Shown here: one piece after another, positions 37,370 through 47,170 of the stretch
How the letters are laid out: each line of letters starts with the position of its first letter
Position numbering within the stretch: position 1 is the stretch's first letter
Assembly (NCBI RefSeq): GCF_023700755.1
Contig: NZ_JAMKOJ010000002.1
Span: 1-64,000, forward strand
DNA length: 64,000 nt
Reading direction: 5' to 3'
Source: Allorhizobium sonneratiae
GTDB taxonomy: Bacteria > Pseudomonadota > Alphaproteobacteria > Rhizobiales > Rhizobiaceae
Notes under the pieces: model-generated
Seen by the model: only the letters and a program-made list of their open reading frames with translations
What the model was told of the DNA's origin: nothing
The model's database searches: none
Position numbers and translations under genes: made by a program

Positions 37370-39258
37370 CTCCGCCCGAACAGTCTTTCAATATCGGCAA
37401 GCTTCAGTTCGATATAGGTCGGGCGGCCATGATTGCATTGGCCGGAGCCGGGTGTGTCTTCCATCTTGCGCAACAGGGCGTTCATTTCCTCAGCACGCAG
37501 CACCCGTCCGGAGCGCACCGACCCATGGCAGGCCATGGTGGCGGCCACATGTTCCAGCCGGGAAAACAGGCTGTCGGCGGTCTCCCATTCGGCGATTTCG
37601 TCGGCAAGCTGGCGCAAAAGCCCCGGCACATCGACCTCCCCCAGCATGGCCGGCGTTTCGCGCACGGCAATCGCGCCGGGGCCGAAACGCTCGATGGCAA
37701 GCCCCAGCCGGTCGAGCGCTTCGCCATGCTCCATCAACCGGTCGCAATCCTCTTCCGGCAGATCAACGATGTCGGGGATCAAAAGCCCTTGGGAGGGCAG
37801 ACGCCGCCCGGTCAGTGCCTTGCGCATGTCCTCGAACACCAGCCGCTCATGGGCGGCGTGCTGATCGACGATGACCAGCCCGTCTTCCGTTTGCGCCACG
37901 ATATAATTGGCATGAAGCTGTGCCCGCGCCGCACCCAGCCTAAAGCGCCCGTTGTCTTCAACGGCAGGCGGCTCCGCCAGTTTCCCTTCGGCGCGCGCCG
38001 ACGGCGTAGACAAGGCGGAAAATCCGTTCTGCCCCGGTTCAGCCAGTCCGGCGACCCCGGCAGATGCGACCGTCAAAGGGCGCGAGGGCGATGTCTGGCG
38101 GTTCCAGTTGACCGGGGCCGACCCAGCAGGCGAGGACCAGCCCGGACGGACAAAGCCTCCGGCGCTTTCGCGCCCCTCCATCCGACCATTTTCCACCCGG
38201 CCATTTTCCACCCGGCCATTTTCCACCCTGAAAGCCCTGAGCATGGCGTCGGCACCGGCGGTGGAGGCGCGGTGACCTTCCCGTGTCAGCGCTTCACGGA
38301 TCGCCCCGACGATCAGCCCGCGCACCAGTCCCGGATCGCGAAACCGCACATCAGACTTGGCCGGGTGGACATTGACATCGACCAGCGCCGGATCGAGTGT
38401 CAGCGACAACACCGCCACCGGATAGCGCCCCGACGGCACGGTTTCGGCATAGGCCCCGCGCAGCGCCGAAAGGATGAGCTTGTCCTGCACCGGGCGGCCA
38501 TTGACGAAGGCATATTGATGTGCGCCATTGCCGCGATTGAAGGTGGGCACCCCGGCAAAACCGCCCAGCACGACCCCCTCCCGCTCGGCATCCAGCGCAA
38601 TGGCATTGTCGCGAAAATCCGCCCCCAGAACCTGGGCGATGCGAGCGAGATGATCCTCACCGGTGGCGTTGAATTCCAAAGTCGAGCGGTCGGAGCCGGA
38701 GAGCGCGAAGCGGATATGGGGAAAGGCGATTGCCATCCGCTTGACCACCTCGGTGATGGCAGCGGCCTCGGCGCGTTCGCTTTTGAGGAATTTCAGCCTT
38801 GCAGGCGTGGCGAAAAACAGGTCGCGCACCTCGACGACCGTGCCGGGATTGCCAGGTGCCGGACCGACAGGCGAAACCCTGCCACCTTCCAAGGCGATCT
38901 TCAGGGCACTCGCCGCGCCTTTCTGGCGGCTGACGATCGACAGCCGGGCAACGGAGCCGATCGAAGGCAGCGCCTCACCGCGAAAGCCGAGACTCATGAT
39001 GGCGTCGAGCGAACCATCAAGTTTGGACGTGCAGTGACGGCGCACGGCGAGTGTCAGATCGCTCTCATCCATGCCGGAGCCATTGTCACTCACGCGCAAC
39101 AGCGCCTTGCCACCGCCTGCGGTGGCGATCTCGATGCGGCTTGCCCCGGCATCGATAGCGTTTTCAATCAGTTCCTTGGCAGCGCTGGCCGGACGCTCGA
39201 TCACTTCGCCGGCGGCGATCTGGTTGATCAGCGTTTCTGAAAGTTGCTTGACGGTCAT
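37366..39258 (-). CDS. mutL: DNA mismatch repair protein MutL
   Basis: 630 residues. The N-terminal GHKL ATPase has [26 protein letters not shown] (split), DNGSGM and [15 protein letters not shown]. The C-terminal domain has the endonuclease motif [13 protein letters not shown], plus [10 protein letters not shown] and CNHGRP, so it should nick DNA itself, in keeping with bacteria lacking MutH. The linker contains three tandem copies of a five-residue unit (VENGR type, minus-strand bases 38185-38229). The stop codon lies inside a family A repeat. Confidence 0.96.
   Translation of the reverse strand: MTVKQLSETLINQIAAGEVIERPASAAKELIENAIDAGASRIEIATAGGGKALLRVSDNGSGMDESDLTLAVRRHCTSKLDGSLDAIMSLGFRGEALPSIGSVARLSIVSRQKGAASALKIALEGGRVSPVGPAPGNPGTVVEVRDLFFATPARLKFLKSERAEAAAITEVVKRMAIAFPHIRFALSGSDRSTLEFNATGEDHLARIAQVLGADFRDNAIALDAEREGVVLGGFAGVPTFNRGNGAHQYAFVNGRPVQDKLILSALRGAYAETVPSGRYPVAVLSLTLDPALVDVNVHPAKSDVRFRDPGLVRGLIVGAIREALTREGHRASTAGADAMLRAFRVENGRVENGRVENGRMEGRESAGGFVRPGWSSPAGSAPVNWNRQTSPSRPLTVASAGVAGLAEPGQNGFSALSTPSARAEGKLAEPPAVEDNGRFRLGAARAQLHANYIVAQTEDGLVIVDQHAAHERLVFEDMRKALTGRRLPSQGLLIPDIVDLPEEDCDRLMEHGEALDRLGLAIERFGPGAIAVRETPAMLGEVDVPGLLRQLADEIAEWETADSLFSRLEHVAATMACHGSVRSGRVLRAEEMNALLRKMEDTPGSGQCNHGRPTYIELKLADIERLFGRS
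38185..38229 (-). repeat. In-frame 15-bp tandem repeat in the mutL linker
   Basis: Three copies of a 15-bp unit (CCATTTTCCACCCGG on the plus strand) encode NGRVE-type pentapeptides in the region between the ATPase and endonuclease domains of MutL. The unit length is a multiple of three, so changes in copy number would keep the frame. Confidence 0.9.
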
Positions 39259-39524
39259 GCGTTATTGTCGCCCATCCCTGCGGCCAGGAAAAGCCGAACC
39301 GGCATCTCCCGGTAAAATATCCCCACGATTAAGAGGGCATTAAGACAAAGCCAATAATCTGCCACCATGTTTAATCGTTTTTAAACCAACGATTGGATGT
39401 GTTTCAGAGGTATGGTGACGTTTACGGAACCGTCATCACGGTTTCGTTCGACGAGGGTTTTTCAAAGTCTTCACTGCAGTGCCGCCGCACAAGAGCGGTC
39501 GCTTGAGGCTTTCAGAGGGCGAGT

Positions 39525-41270
39525 ATGGACAGGCAGGGCGGCGTCATATCGGCTTTCGAGCACACGCTTCTTGACGCGGTCTGCGATATCGAATCCGCCG
39601 CGCTGTTTGCCGTGGATGGTGACGATCTCCTTCTCCATGCCAACCGGCAGATCAGGCAATTTTTCCAGATCCCCGACATTTACCTTCAGCCGGGCACCCG
39701 CCTTCGCGATCTTTTGGGCGCCATTTACGATCACACATTGAAGAGCAACTCTGGGAAGAGCAACGCTGGGAAGGGCAACACGGGATCGACCCAATTGTCG
39801 CGGGAAGACTGGCTATCGGAACGGGTAGCGGCGCATTGGCGCGAACGCCATGAGATCATCGACAAGACCGTGCAAAAGCGACTTCTGCGCTTTGTGACCC
39901 GCCGCTTGCCATCGGGCCTTGGGCTTTGCCTGATCAAGGATGTGACCGAGCGCAAACATCGCGAAGACGAGTGGCGCACCGACATGGACAGGGTTGCCAT
40001 TACCGAGGCCATTCTCGATGGGTTGCCGCAACCGGTGCTGGTCTGCGATAGCGCCTGGAGCATCTGCGCCGTCAATCGCAGCTTTACTGCTCTGACCGGG
40101 GAGAGAAGCGAGCAATTGCTGGGCCGCAGCCTGAGCGATATCATTGCAGGCGACATTGTCGAAAAGCTTATCGCCAGAAGCAGGACGATGCAGGAAGGTG
40201 AGACATTTCGGCTGCTCGATGACGACACCAGGGGGGCCAGCCCTCTTCTTTGCCTCAATGGTGTCCGCAAGTGTGACAGCCGTTTTCATGTTCTGAGCAT
40301 GACGGCCGATCCTGCCCCTGCCCTGATCAGACGGATTGTCAAAGCGCAGGGCGCGGCCCCGATCACACCTGCCGCCCCCCTCCCGCAGAGCGGCCCGCCG
40401 ATGCAACGCAATGTCGGCTCCGGGCATGACAGGTTGAAAGAGGCCATATCCGCCTTGCCGATACCGGACGGCGTCGGGCACGGCTCCGGCACCAACACAA
40501 CCAAACCGCTACCAACACCCAGACAGGACAGCCCTAAACCCCACTCCGCACCGGCAGACAAGACTTTGCTGCGCGCCATGATCCTCTCGAACGATCCGGC
40601 CTTCAGTCTTAGGGCAGAACAGATTCTAACCGCCCAGCGGGCCGATGTCTGCAGCCTGTCTGGCATGACGGAATTGCGCGCCTTTCTCGATCTGACCCGA
40701 TCGATCGACATCAGCATTGACCTTGCTGTCATCGATCCGTCCGTGCCTGCCCAGATGGCAGACCTGGCCACATCCAAGACCAGACGCGCCGTCATCTGCC
40801 CGCTCGAATCCCTGACCGCACGGCTTTGCGACGAGACTGCGCCAGCAGCGGCTGCGGCAGCACAGGCTGTGCCGGAGATCGATATTCTTGTGGCCGAGGA
40901 CAATGAGGTTAATCAGATCGTCTTTTCCCAGATCCTGGAAGGTCTCGGCTATCGCTATGGGCTGGCGGCAACCGCCCGTGAGGCCTTTGCCGAATGGCAG
41001 AAAAAAAGCCCGCCGATCATGCTCATCGATATTTCCCTGCCCGACATGACCGGTCTGGATCTCGCCCGGAAAATTCGCAGCCAGGAAACATCCGGCCAGA
41101 ACAGAACCGTTCTGATCGGTGTTCTGGTTCCCGCCTTTCATCAGGATCGGGCCCACTGCCTTGAAGCGGGCATGGACGATGTGATCATCAAACCTGTCAG
41201 CCCCGATATGATCCGGCGGATGATCGAGCGTCATTCCGACACCCTCGGGCGGTTGTCACAGCCGTCCTGA
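39525..41270 (+). CDS. PAS-PAS-receiver signalling protein without kinase domain
   Basis: 581 residues. A first PAS-like domain (about 8-70) is followed by a linker with SNSGK/SNAGK/GNTGS pentapeptide repeats (15-bp units). A second PAS domain follows (about 160-235, ITEAILDGLPQPVLVCD), then a Pro-rich linker, a degenerate receiver-like stretch (about 345-430) and a C-terminal receiver (about 451-570) with ED, phosphoacceptor Asp in MLIDISLPDMTG and Lys in IIKPVS. The usual Thr of the receiver is Val (LIGVLVP). No HisKA or ATPase domain is present, so it needs a partner kinase. A GGDEF-EAL gene lies 180 bp downstream. Confidence 0.82.
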   Translation: MDRQGGVISAFEHTLLDAVCDIESAALFAVDGDDLLLHANRQIRQFFQIPDIYLQPGTRLRDLLGAIYDHTLKSNSGKSNAGKGNTGSTQLSREDWLSERVAAHWRERHEIIDKTVQKRLLRFVTRRLPSGLGLCLIKDVTERKHREDEWRTDMDRVAITEAILDGLPQPVLVCDSAWSICAVNRSFTALTGERSEQLLGRSLSDIIAGDIVEKLIARSRTMQEGETFRLLDDDTRGASPLLCLNGVRKCDSRFHVLSMTADPAPALIRRIVKAQGAAPITPAAPLPQSGPPMQRNVGSGHDRLKEAISALPIPDGVGHGSGTNTTKPLPTPRQDSPKPHSAPADKTLLRAMILSNDPAFSLRAEQILTAQRADVCSLSGMTELRAFLDLTRSIDISIDLAVIDPSVPAQMADLATSKTRRAVICPLESLTARLCDETAPAAAAAAQAVPEIDILVAEDNEVNQIVFSQILEGLGYRYGLAATAREAFAEWQKKSPPIMLIDISLPDMTGLDLARKIRSQETSGQNRTVLIGVLVPAFHQDRAHCLEAGMDDVIIKPVSPDMIRRMIERHSDTLGRLSQPS

Positions 41271-41307
41271 GCATGGCGATCACTGCGCAACTCTTGAACA
41301 AGACGTT

Positions 41308-41370
41308 GATAAAACGCACGATGCAGTAAAGCCGGCCATGCAGCAAATGACAGGTAAAAACCTCTAGTGA
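41308..41370 (-). repeat. Fragment related to family B repeats
   Basis: GATAAAACGCACGATGCAGT (41309-41328) recurs in similar form near 21880 and, inverted, at 14481-14496. The rest, ending GCAGCAAATGACAGG, resembles the end of the copy at 14474-14580. Confidence 0.5.
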
Positions 41371-41451
41371 ATTCATTGTAAAAAATAGATTTTTATTAAT
41401 TTTTTCCTTTCATGATCCATATGTTAAAATAGACCATTTTCAGGACAATCA

Positions 41452-42828
41452 ATGGGCGTCCCCGATTTCCCCGCATCTGAGGCAGATGCGATAAAGTCTT
41501 CCGGCTTTGTCGACAGTCTGACGGGTCTCGGCAACCGGCACCGCCTCAGGGAAAAATTCCAGAAGCTTGCCGAGGAACGGGCGGAAGACCCGGCCCCCTT
41601 TACCGTTGCGCTGGTCAATCTCGATGGTTTCAAGCCCATCAACGATCTCTTCGGCCAGGCGGCAGGCGATGAAATCCTGTGTCAGGTGGCCCATCGCCTG
41701 AAAGCCTGCATGACCGGACATGCCACTGTCACCCGTCATGACGGGGATGAATTCGCGCTCATCCTGCCGATGATCTTTGAAAGTGTCAGCGCCGAGCGCA
41801 TCGGCCATCTGATCAAGGACGTGCTGTCGGCGCCCTATGATCTGGGGGATCGGCATGTGCGGCTGTCGGCCTCGCTTGGCCTTGCCATCCATCCCTTTGC
41901 CGGAGCCGATTTTACCGGGCTGCTGAAAAGCGCCGAAACCGCACTTTACCGCTCGAAGCGGCGCGGGCGCGGTCAGGTGACGGTCTATTCCACCGAAATC
42001 GCCCAGGAAATGCGCCGCTCCACCCAGATCGAACAGGCACTGCGCAATGCCATCATCAACGATATGGTCGATGTGCATTTCCAGCCGATCGTCAGCCTGG
42101 AGGATGAGCGGGTTCTGGGCTTCGAGGCACTGGCGCGCTGGATCGATCCGGATATGGGCTTTGTGTCGCCGGCGATTTTCGTGCCTTTGGCCGAGGAGCA
42201 GGGCTTTATCGACATGCTGTCCGACACGCTGCTGCGCAAGGCCGCCGAGGCTGCCGTGACCTGGCCGCGCGACCTGTTCCTGTCGTTCAACCTCTCATCA
42301 GCGCAACTGACCGATATGGCGACCAGCAGCCGCATCCTGTCGATCCTCGCCAATGCCGGCCTGCCGCCGTCGCGGCTGGATCTGGAAATCACCGAAACCG
42401 CCGTGATACGCTCGGCCGACATGGCCGGCCAGATCATTGCCGATCTCAGACAGGCGGGTGTGCGCATCTCGCTGGATGACTTCGGCACGGGTCAGTCCAG
42501 TCTCGGTCGACTGCGCGAATTCACCTTCGACAAGGTCAAGATAGACCGCGCCTTCGTCTCCGCGCTCTCCACCGACAAGACCACCGAGCATATCATCAAG
42601 GCGATCATCACCATGTGTGACAGCCTCAATCTCGATGTGGTGGCCGAAGGCATCGAGAATGCTGAAGAGGCAGAAAGACTGGCCGCCATGGGCTGCGGTA
42701 TGGGACAAGGCTATTATTTCGGCAAGCCCATCGACGCCATGGCAACGCTACGGTATCTCAAACGCAATTATCGGGAAACCGTCTATCCAGGCACATCGAC
42801 CAGAGGGTTTTCCTCCTTCATCAATTGA
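41452..42828 (+). CDS. GGDEF-EAL c-di-GMP turnover protein
   Basis: 458 residues, no membrane segment and no sensor domain. The GGDEF domain (about 18-180) has the signature loop altered to RHDGDEF (residues 95-101), and the inhibitory RxxD site is not evident. The EAL domain (about 190-440) keeps EALARW (225-230), NLSSAQ, EITETA, SLDDFGTGQSSL, KIDRAFV, VVAEGIEN and QGYYFGKP, so it should be an active c-di-GMP phosphodiesterase. The upstream PAS-receiver gene may belong to the same pathway. Confidence 0.92.
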   Translation: MGVPDFPASEADAIKSSGFVDSLTGLGNRHRLREKFQKLAEERAEDPAPFTVALVNLDGFKPINDLFGQAAGDEILCQVAHRLKACMTGHATVTRHDGDEFALILPMIFESVSAERIGHLIKDVLSAPYDLGDRHVRLSASLGLAIHPFAGADFTGLLKSAETALYRSKRRGRGQVTVYSTEIAQEMRRSTQIEQALRNAIINDMVDVHFQPIVSLEDERVLGFEALARWIDPDMGFVSPAIFVPLAEEQGFIDMLSDTLLRKAAEAAVTWPRDLFLSFNLSSAQLTDMATSSRILSILANAGLPPSRLDLEITETAVIRSADMAGQIIADLRQAGVRISLDDFGTGQSSLGRLREFTFDKVKIDRAFVSALSTDKTTEHIIKAIITMCDSLNLDVVAEGIENAEEAERLAAMGCGMGQGYYFGKPIDAMATLRYLKRNYRETVYPGTSTRGFSSFIN

Positions 42829-42938
42829 GCAGAGGGTATGGAGACCAGAACGGCTGTCGTCATCGCCACACCGTCATCGCGACATCGGCCCATGCTTTTG
42901 TCATCCTGCGATAGCCGGGCTGCGACAGGACTGGCAGG

Positions 42939-43817
42939 TCAAACCTGCCCCAACAGGGCAAATTGCGCTTCAACTGCCCGTTTGACCTCATCCTTGACCG
43001 GGGCGGAAACCTCGAAAATCTGCTTTGCCTTGAGAAAATCCATCACGCCGAAACCATTGACGGGCGGACGCAGGAAAATCGACGGTGAGGCGATCTTCAG
43101 CTTCTGCGCCAGTTGCGACTGCATCATCAGCTGCGATGCGCCGAACAGGCTTTCAATCCGGGTCGGCACCTCAGAGCCTTCGCCCACGGGACCGCCGACA
43201 ATATCGATGCCGATGACGATATCGGCATCACCGAAGAGATGCTCATAGGGAACCGGATTGAAAATGCCGCCATCTATCATCAGGCGACCATCCAGCATGA
43301 CGGGCATGAACAGCGCCGGAATGGCGGCAGAGGCTGCCAGCGCCTGATAAAGATCGCCTGTCTCGATCACCCGCTCGCAATGGCCGTAATAATCGGTGGT
43401 GATCACCTTCAGCGGCAGGCCGAGGCCGGAAAAATCCGCCGGAATCTCCGGCGGCAGAAAGGCGTGCAAAATCCGCTCCAGATTGAACTGGCCGATACGA
43501 AAACCGCCCAGCGCGTGCCGCATGGTCGGCGGCCGCAGGCCCCAGAGGCGATTGAACACAGCCGAGCGCTTGCCGACTGTTGCCAGCGCATACTCACGCA
43601 TGTCGGCGGCGCTCATGCCCGCGGCCTTGGCAGCACCGATAATGGCGCCGATTGAGGCCCCGGCAATCGCCACCGGCTCGATCCCCAGTTCCTCCAGCGC
43701 TTCCAACACATGGATATGGGCAAAACCGCGCGCACCGCCTGCACCAAGCGCCACCGCCACACGCGGGGTCGACGGGGCGGCAACCGGCATCACGCCACTG
43801 TCAACTGTCTTCAGCAT
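42939..43817 (-). CDS. Patatin-like phospholipase (RssA type)
   Basis: 292 residues from ATG 43817 (GAAAGG upstream); the open frame to 44024 runs into a repeat and is not coding. It has the oxyanion loop GAGGARGFAHI (about 25-35), nucleophile Ser in AGASIGAII (GxSxG) and the Asp of the dyad in MIDGGIFNPVP (DGG). It is a predicted lipid acyl hydrolase. The stop codon lies in the loop of a 7-bp hairpin (GGCAGGT/ACCTGCC, 42933-42949). Confidence 0.9.
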   Translation of the reverse strand: MLKTVDSGVMPVAAPSTPRVAVALGAGGARGFAHIHVLEALEELGIEPVAIAGASIGAIIGAAKAAGMSAADMREYALATVGKRSAVFNRLWGLRPPTMRHALGGFRIGQFNLERILHAFLPPEIPADFSGLGLPLKVITTDYYGHCERVIETGDLYQALAASAAIPALFMPVMLDGRLMIDGGIFNPVPYEHLFGDADIVIGIDIVGGPVGEGSEVPTRIESLFGASQLMMQSQLAQKLKIASPSIFLRPPVNGFGVMDFLKAKQIFEVSAPVKDEVKRAVEAQFALLGQV

Positions 43818-43916
43818 TCCAGACCTTTCGCCCTGCAGCAAGACCGGCTGTCCTCGGCAAAGGCCGCGCCAGCCATGATGTGTCAGCCCTGCAGGCTTTG
43901 CATGAGATTTCTGTTT

Positions 43917-44017
43917 AGAGCATCGCGGCGACAATCGGAATCGGCACGATGCTCTCAGATTTTGTTTCCGCATCGGTTTTTCCGAAAACCGGTTCCCACT
44001 TTTCGGCCGATGCTCTA
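43917..44017 (+). repeat. Dispersed intergenic repeat, family A copy next to rsmD
   Basis: The left 39-nt unit has arms AGAGCATCG/CGATGCTCT (43917-43955); then CAGATTTTGTTT and GAAAACCGGTTCCCACTTTT, closing with GATGCTCTA. It ends 3 bp before the rsmD stop codon on the minus strand. Confidence 0.85.
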
Positions 44018-44020
44018 TTC

Positions 44021-44581
44021 TCAATGCGGCCTATAGCGGAAGAAGTACATTTTCGTGTCGCCAAAGGTGCGGCTCTCGATCAAATCATAGGGAGCGGCCA
44101 CCTCGACGGTCACATCAGCACGTTCTTCCAGAATGGCCAGGGCATCCGGCATCAGCCAGCCACCCCTGTCCGCCGCCGCGAATGCTTTTTCGCCAAGACC
44201 CTTACCATAGGGCGGATCGGCAAACAAAAGGTGAAACGGCTCCATATTATTGACCGAGCCGAGAGAGGTTGCATCCCGCCGCAGGATTTTCGCCCGGCCA
44301 TGCAGGGCGAGACTGTCGATATTCTCCCACAGCAGACCGCGGCCTTCGACGCTGTTTTCAACGAAGAGTGCCGAGCGGCAGCCGCGCGACAGCGCCTCCA
44401 GCCCGACCGCTCCGGTTCCGGCGAAAAGATCGAGCACCCGCGTGCCCTCCAGACAGTCCGGATGGGCATGGGCAAGAATGTTGAACAGGCTTTCGCGCGT
44501 CCGGTCGATGGTGGGCCGGATGGCGCTGGATTTGGGCGCGGCAAGACTGCGCCCACGAAATTCACCGCCAACAATGCGCAT
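44021..44581 (-). CDS. rsmD: 16S rRNA (guanine966-N2)-methyltransferase
   Basis: 186 residues. MRIVGGEFRGRSL, RPTIDRTRESLFNIL, the SAM motif VLDLFAGTGAVGLEALSRG and the catalytic LFADPPYGKG (DPPY) are typical of RsmD, which methylates G966 of 16S rRNA. It follows the RluB-type gene after 3 bp on the same strand, forming a ribosome-modification pair. Confidence 0.95.
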   Translation of the reverse strand: MRIVGGEFRGRSLAAPKSSAIRPTIDRTRESLFNILAHAHPDCLEGTRVLDLFAGTGAVGLEALSRGCRSALFVENSVEGRGLLWENIDSLALHGRAKILRRDATSLGSVNNMEPFHLLFADPPYGKGLGEKAFAAADRGGWLMPDALAILEERADVTVEVAAPYDLIESRTFGDTKMYFFRYRPH

Positions 44582-44584
44582 GTC

Positions 44585-46489
44585 TTACCTCTTGCCTCTT
44601 GGCCCGCCCGGCCCCTTGCCAGCACCCGGTTTTCCGCCGCTGCGACCCGATGGCTTACCACCGCCCGGCCTTCCCCCACCCGGTTTGCCACCAAAGGATT
44701 TTCCCCCGGATGGCTTGCCACCAAAGGATTTACCGCCGGATGGTTTTGCGCCAAAGGGCTTGCCACCAGCCGGTCTTGACCGTTCGGAGCGCTCACCACC
44801 GGATCTTTCGCCAAAAGAGCGATCCCCTTCCGCGCGCGGACCGGAGGGCTTGCCGCGGAAAGGCTTGTCACCCCCGCGCTCTCCCCGTTCAAAACGACCG
44901 CCCTCGCGGCGATCCTCTCCCCCACGGCGGCTGTCACGCCGGTCATCGCCGTCGCGATCGCCAAAGCGCCCGCCACGCCGCTCACCAAAGCCTCCGCCAG
45001 CCTCACCATCGCGGCGGGCCGGTCTTGCGCCAAAACCGCGCTTCTGGCCGAAGCCGTCATCCTCTTTCGGCTTGCGCGCCGGGGCTTCCGCCCGGATCCA
45101 TTCGCCGTCTTCGTCGCGGGTGCGGCTCACGGTGACGCGAAGACCACGATCCCCCTCGCGGAAGGCAGACACTTTTTCATCCATGCCGCGCGGATCGCGC
45201 CTGGGGCCCTTGCCGCTTTTTTCGGCCTTGGCCTTGGCAGCGGCCTGCTTTTCCCCGAGCGGTCTTGCGCCCGGCGCCATCCAGACATTGGCCGTGCGGT
45301 TTTGACCGGCGGGCTTCCGCTTGGGCGCATCGTCAAACCCGCCAAAGTCGCGCTTTCCGCCATCCCGTTTGCTGTTATCCCGCTTTCCACCATCGCGCTT
45401 GGTGTCAAGACGGTCCAGCGCCCGTTCGCGGCGATCATCGCCACCGCGCGCCCTACCATGCTCTGACTTGCCATGTTCTGGCTTGCCACGCTGGGGCTTG
45501 CTACGCGTGTCGCGGCTTTCGTCTTCAGCCCAGCCAGAACGGGCGGATGGCTTGGCAGAGACGGCCTCTTCTTCCCCGCCTGCGGCGGAATAGACCGGCG
45601 CATCGAAATTGGCCTTGGCGTCTTCGATCAGGCGCGGACCGAGCTGATCGCGCAGCATGCGCCCGCGCACTTCCTGCACTTCGCCCTCCGGCAGATCGCC
45701 GAGCTGGAAAGGACCGTAGGAAATGCGGATCAGCCGGTTGACATCGAGGCCGAGCGCGCCAAGCACATTCTTGATTTCCCGGTTCTTGCCTTCGCGAAGC
45801 CCCATCGTGATCCAGACATTGTGGCCCTGCACCCGGTCCAGCGTCGCCTCGATTGCGCCATAGAGCACGCCGTCGACGGCGATGCCGTCTTTCAGCTTGT
45901 CGAGTGCGGCCTGATCAACCGCGCCATGCGCGCGCACGCGGTAGCGCCTGAGCCAGCCGGTGGTCGGCAGTTCCAGCACCCGGGCCAGACCGCCATCATT
46001 GGTCAGAAGCAGCAGCCCCTCGGTATTGATGTCGAGACGGCCGATGGACATGACGCGGGGCAGTTCATCGGGAAGGTTTTCAAACACGGTCGGGCGGCCT
46101 TCCGGGTCGGAATTGGTCGTCACCAGACCGGCGGGCTTGTGATAGAGCCACAGCCGTGTGCGCTCGATGCCGCGAATGGGCTCGCCATCGACCTCGATAC
46201 GGTCGGCCAGCGTGGCATTGACCACGGGCGTGTCGAGCAGCTTGCCGTTCAGCGCCACCCGGCCATCCATGATCATCCGCTCGACATCACGGCGCGAGGC
46301 GATGCCTGCCCGGGCGAGCAGCTTGGAAATGCGCTCCGGCTTCATTGGCTCATCGGTCATCCGAGGATCAGGATCGCGCTGCCTCGTCGCGGATTTTTCT
46401 GCTTTTGACGCACTCTTCGGGCCGTCATTCTTGAATTTGCGGGTCTCGGGCTTGCCACCCGGCCGCTTGGATCTGTCTTTATCTGTCAT
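44585..46489 (-). CDS. rluB: RluB/RsuA-type pseudouridine synthase with long basic low-complexity tail
   Basis: 634 residues. A short basic N-terminus is followed by an S4 RNA-binding domain (about 50-97) and the catalytic domain with MSIGRLDINTEGLLLL (catalytic Asp153) up to about 290. The remaining ~340 residues are a Gly/Arg/Lys/Asp-rich tail with near repeats such as GGKSFGGKPS. Typical RluB proteins are about 290 residues, so more than half of this one is a disordered, RNA-binding-like extension. It probably modifies U2605 of 23S rRNA. rsmD follows after 3 bp. Confidence 0.9.
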   Translation of the reverse strand: MTDKDRSKRPGGKPETRKFKNDGPKSASKAEKSATRQRDPDPRMTDEPMKPERISKLLARAGIASRRDVERMIMDGRVALNGKLLDTPVVNATLADRIEVDGEPIRGIERTRLWLYHKPAGLVTTNSDPEGRPTVFENLPDELPRVMSIGRLDINTEGLLLLTNDGGLARVLELPTTGWLRRYRVRAHGAVDQAALDKLKDGIAVDGVLYGAIEATLDRVQGHNVWITMGLREGKNREIKNVLGALGLDVNRLIRISYGPFQLGDLPEGEVQEVRGRMLRDQLGPRLIEDAKANFDAPVYSAAGGEEEAVSAKPSARSGWAEDESRDTRSKPQRGKPEHGKSEHGRARGGDDRRERALDRLDTKRDGGKRDNSKRDGGKRDFGGFDDAPKRKPAGQNRTANVWMAPGARPLGEKQAAAKAKAEKSGKGPRRDPRGMDEKVSAFREGDRGLRVTVSRTRDEDGEWIRAEAPARKPKEDDGFGQKRGFGARPARRDGEAGGGFGERRGGRFGDRDGDDRRDSRRGGEDRREGGRFERGERGGDKPFRGKPSGPRAEGDRSFGERSGGERSERSRPAGGKPFGAKPSGGKSFGGKPSGGKSFGGKPGGGRPGGGKPSGRSGGKPGAGKGPGGPRGKR

Positions 46490-46560
46490 TTTGTGTTTGC
46501 CTGTCGTTTGGGCTGTGTCCTATCAGGTCCGGCAGGCTTGGTTAAGTGGAAAGTTGAAAT

Positions 46561-47010
46561 ATGGCACCTTCCATGCGTTTCATGGATCTTGCGCTCAACG
46601 AAGCGCGACTGGCAGGCCAACGCGGCGAAGTGCCGATCGGCGCCATCGCCGTCAAGGATGGTACGGTCATCGCCCGTGCCGGCAACGAAACGCGGGCTTT
46701 GAACGATGTAACCGCCCATGCCGAAATTCTCGCCATTCGCCGCGCCGCCAGCCATATGGGACAGGAAAGGCTGAACGATGTCGATCTTTACGTGACGCTC
46801 GAACCCTGCGCCATGTGCGCCGCGGCCATTTCTTTTGCCCGCATCCGCCGGCTTTATTACGGCGCGGAGGATGAAAAAGGCGGCGGCGTGCACCACGGAG
46901 CCCGCTTCTACAGCCAGCCCACCTGTCACCACGCCCCGGATGTCTATGCGGGGATCGGAGAAAAAGAGGCCGCGGCCCTGCTCAAACAGTTTTTTACCGA
47001 AAAGCGGTAG
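46561..47010 (+). CDS. tadA: tRNA-specific adenosine(34) deaminase
   Basis: 149 residues. Zinc-binding HAEILAIRRA (His and catalytic Glu) and EPCAMCAAA (two Cys) define the cytidine-deaminase fold; FYSQPTCHHAP is also family-like. TadA makes inosine at the wobble position of tRNA-Arg. It is divergent from the RluB-type gene. Confidence 0.95.
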   Translation: MAPSMRFMDLALNEARLAGQRGEVPIGAIAVKDGTVIARAGNETRALNDVTAHAEILAIRRAASHMGQERLNDVDLYVTLEPCAMCAAAISFARIRRLYYGAEDEKGGGVHHGARFYSQPTCHHAPDVYAGIGEKEAAALLKQFFTEKR

Positions 47011-47170
47011 GATCGCGTTTACAAAAAGAGACTACAAGCAAATCAAAGCCTGATCACTTCCGTGTGATGACGACTGCCCCTGAAAATGTCTCATTGGCAG
47101 TTCTTGATAACGATACTAGATAAACACCGTCTGCGCCCGCAGCCCGTCCGCTTCCTTTACCGGTATTTTC

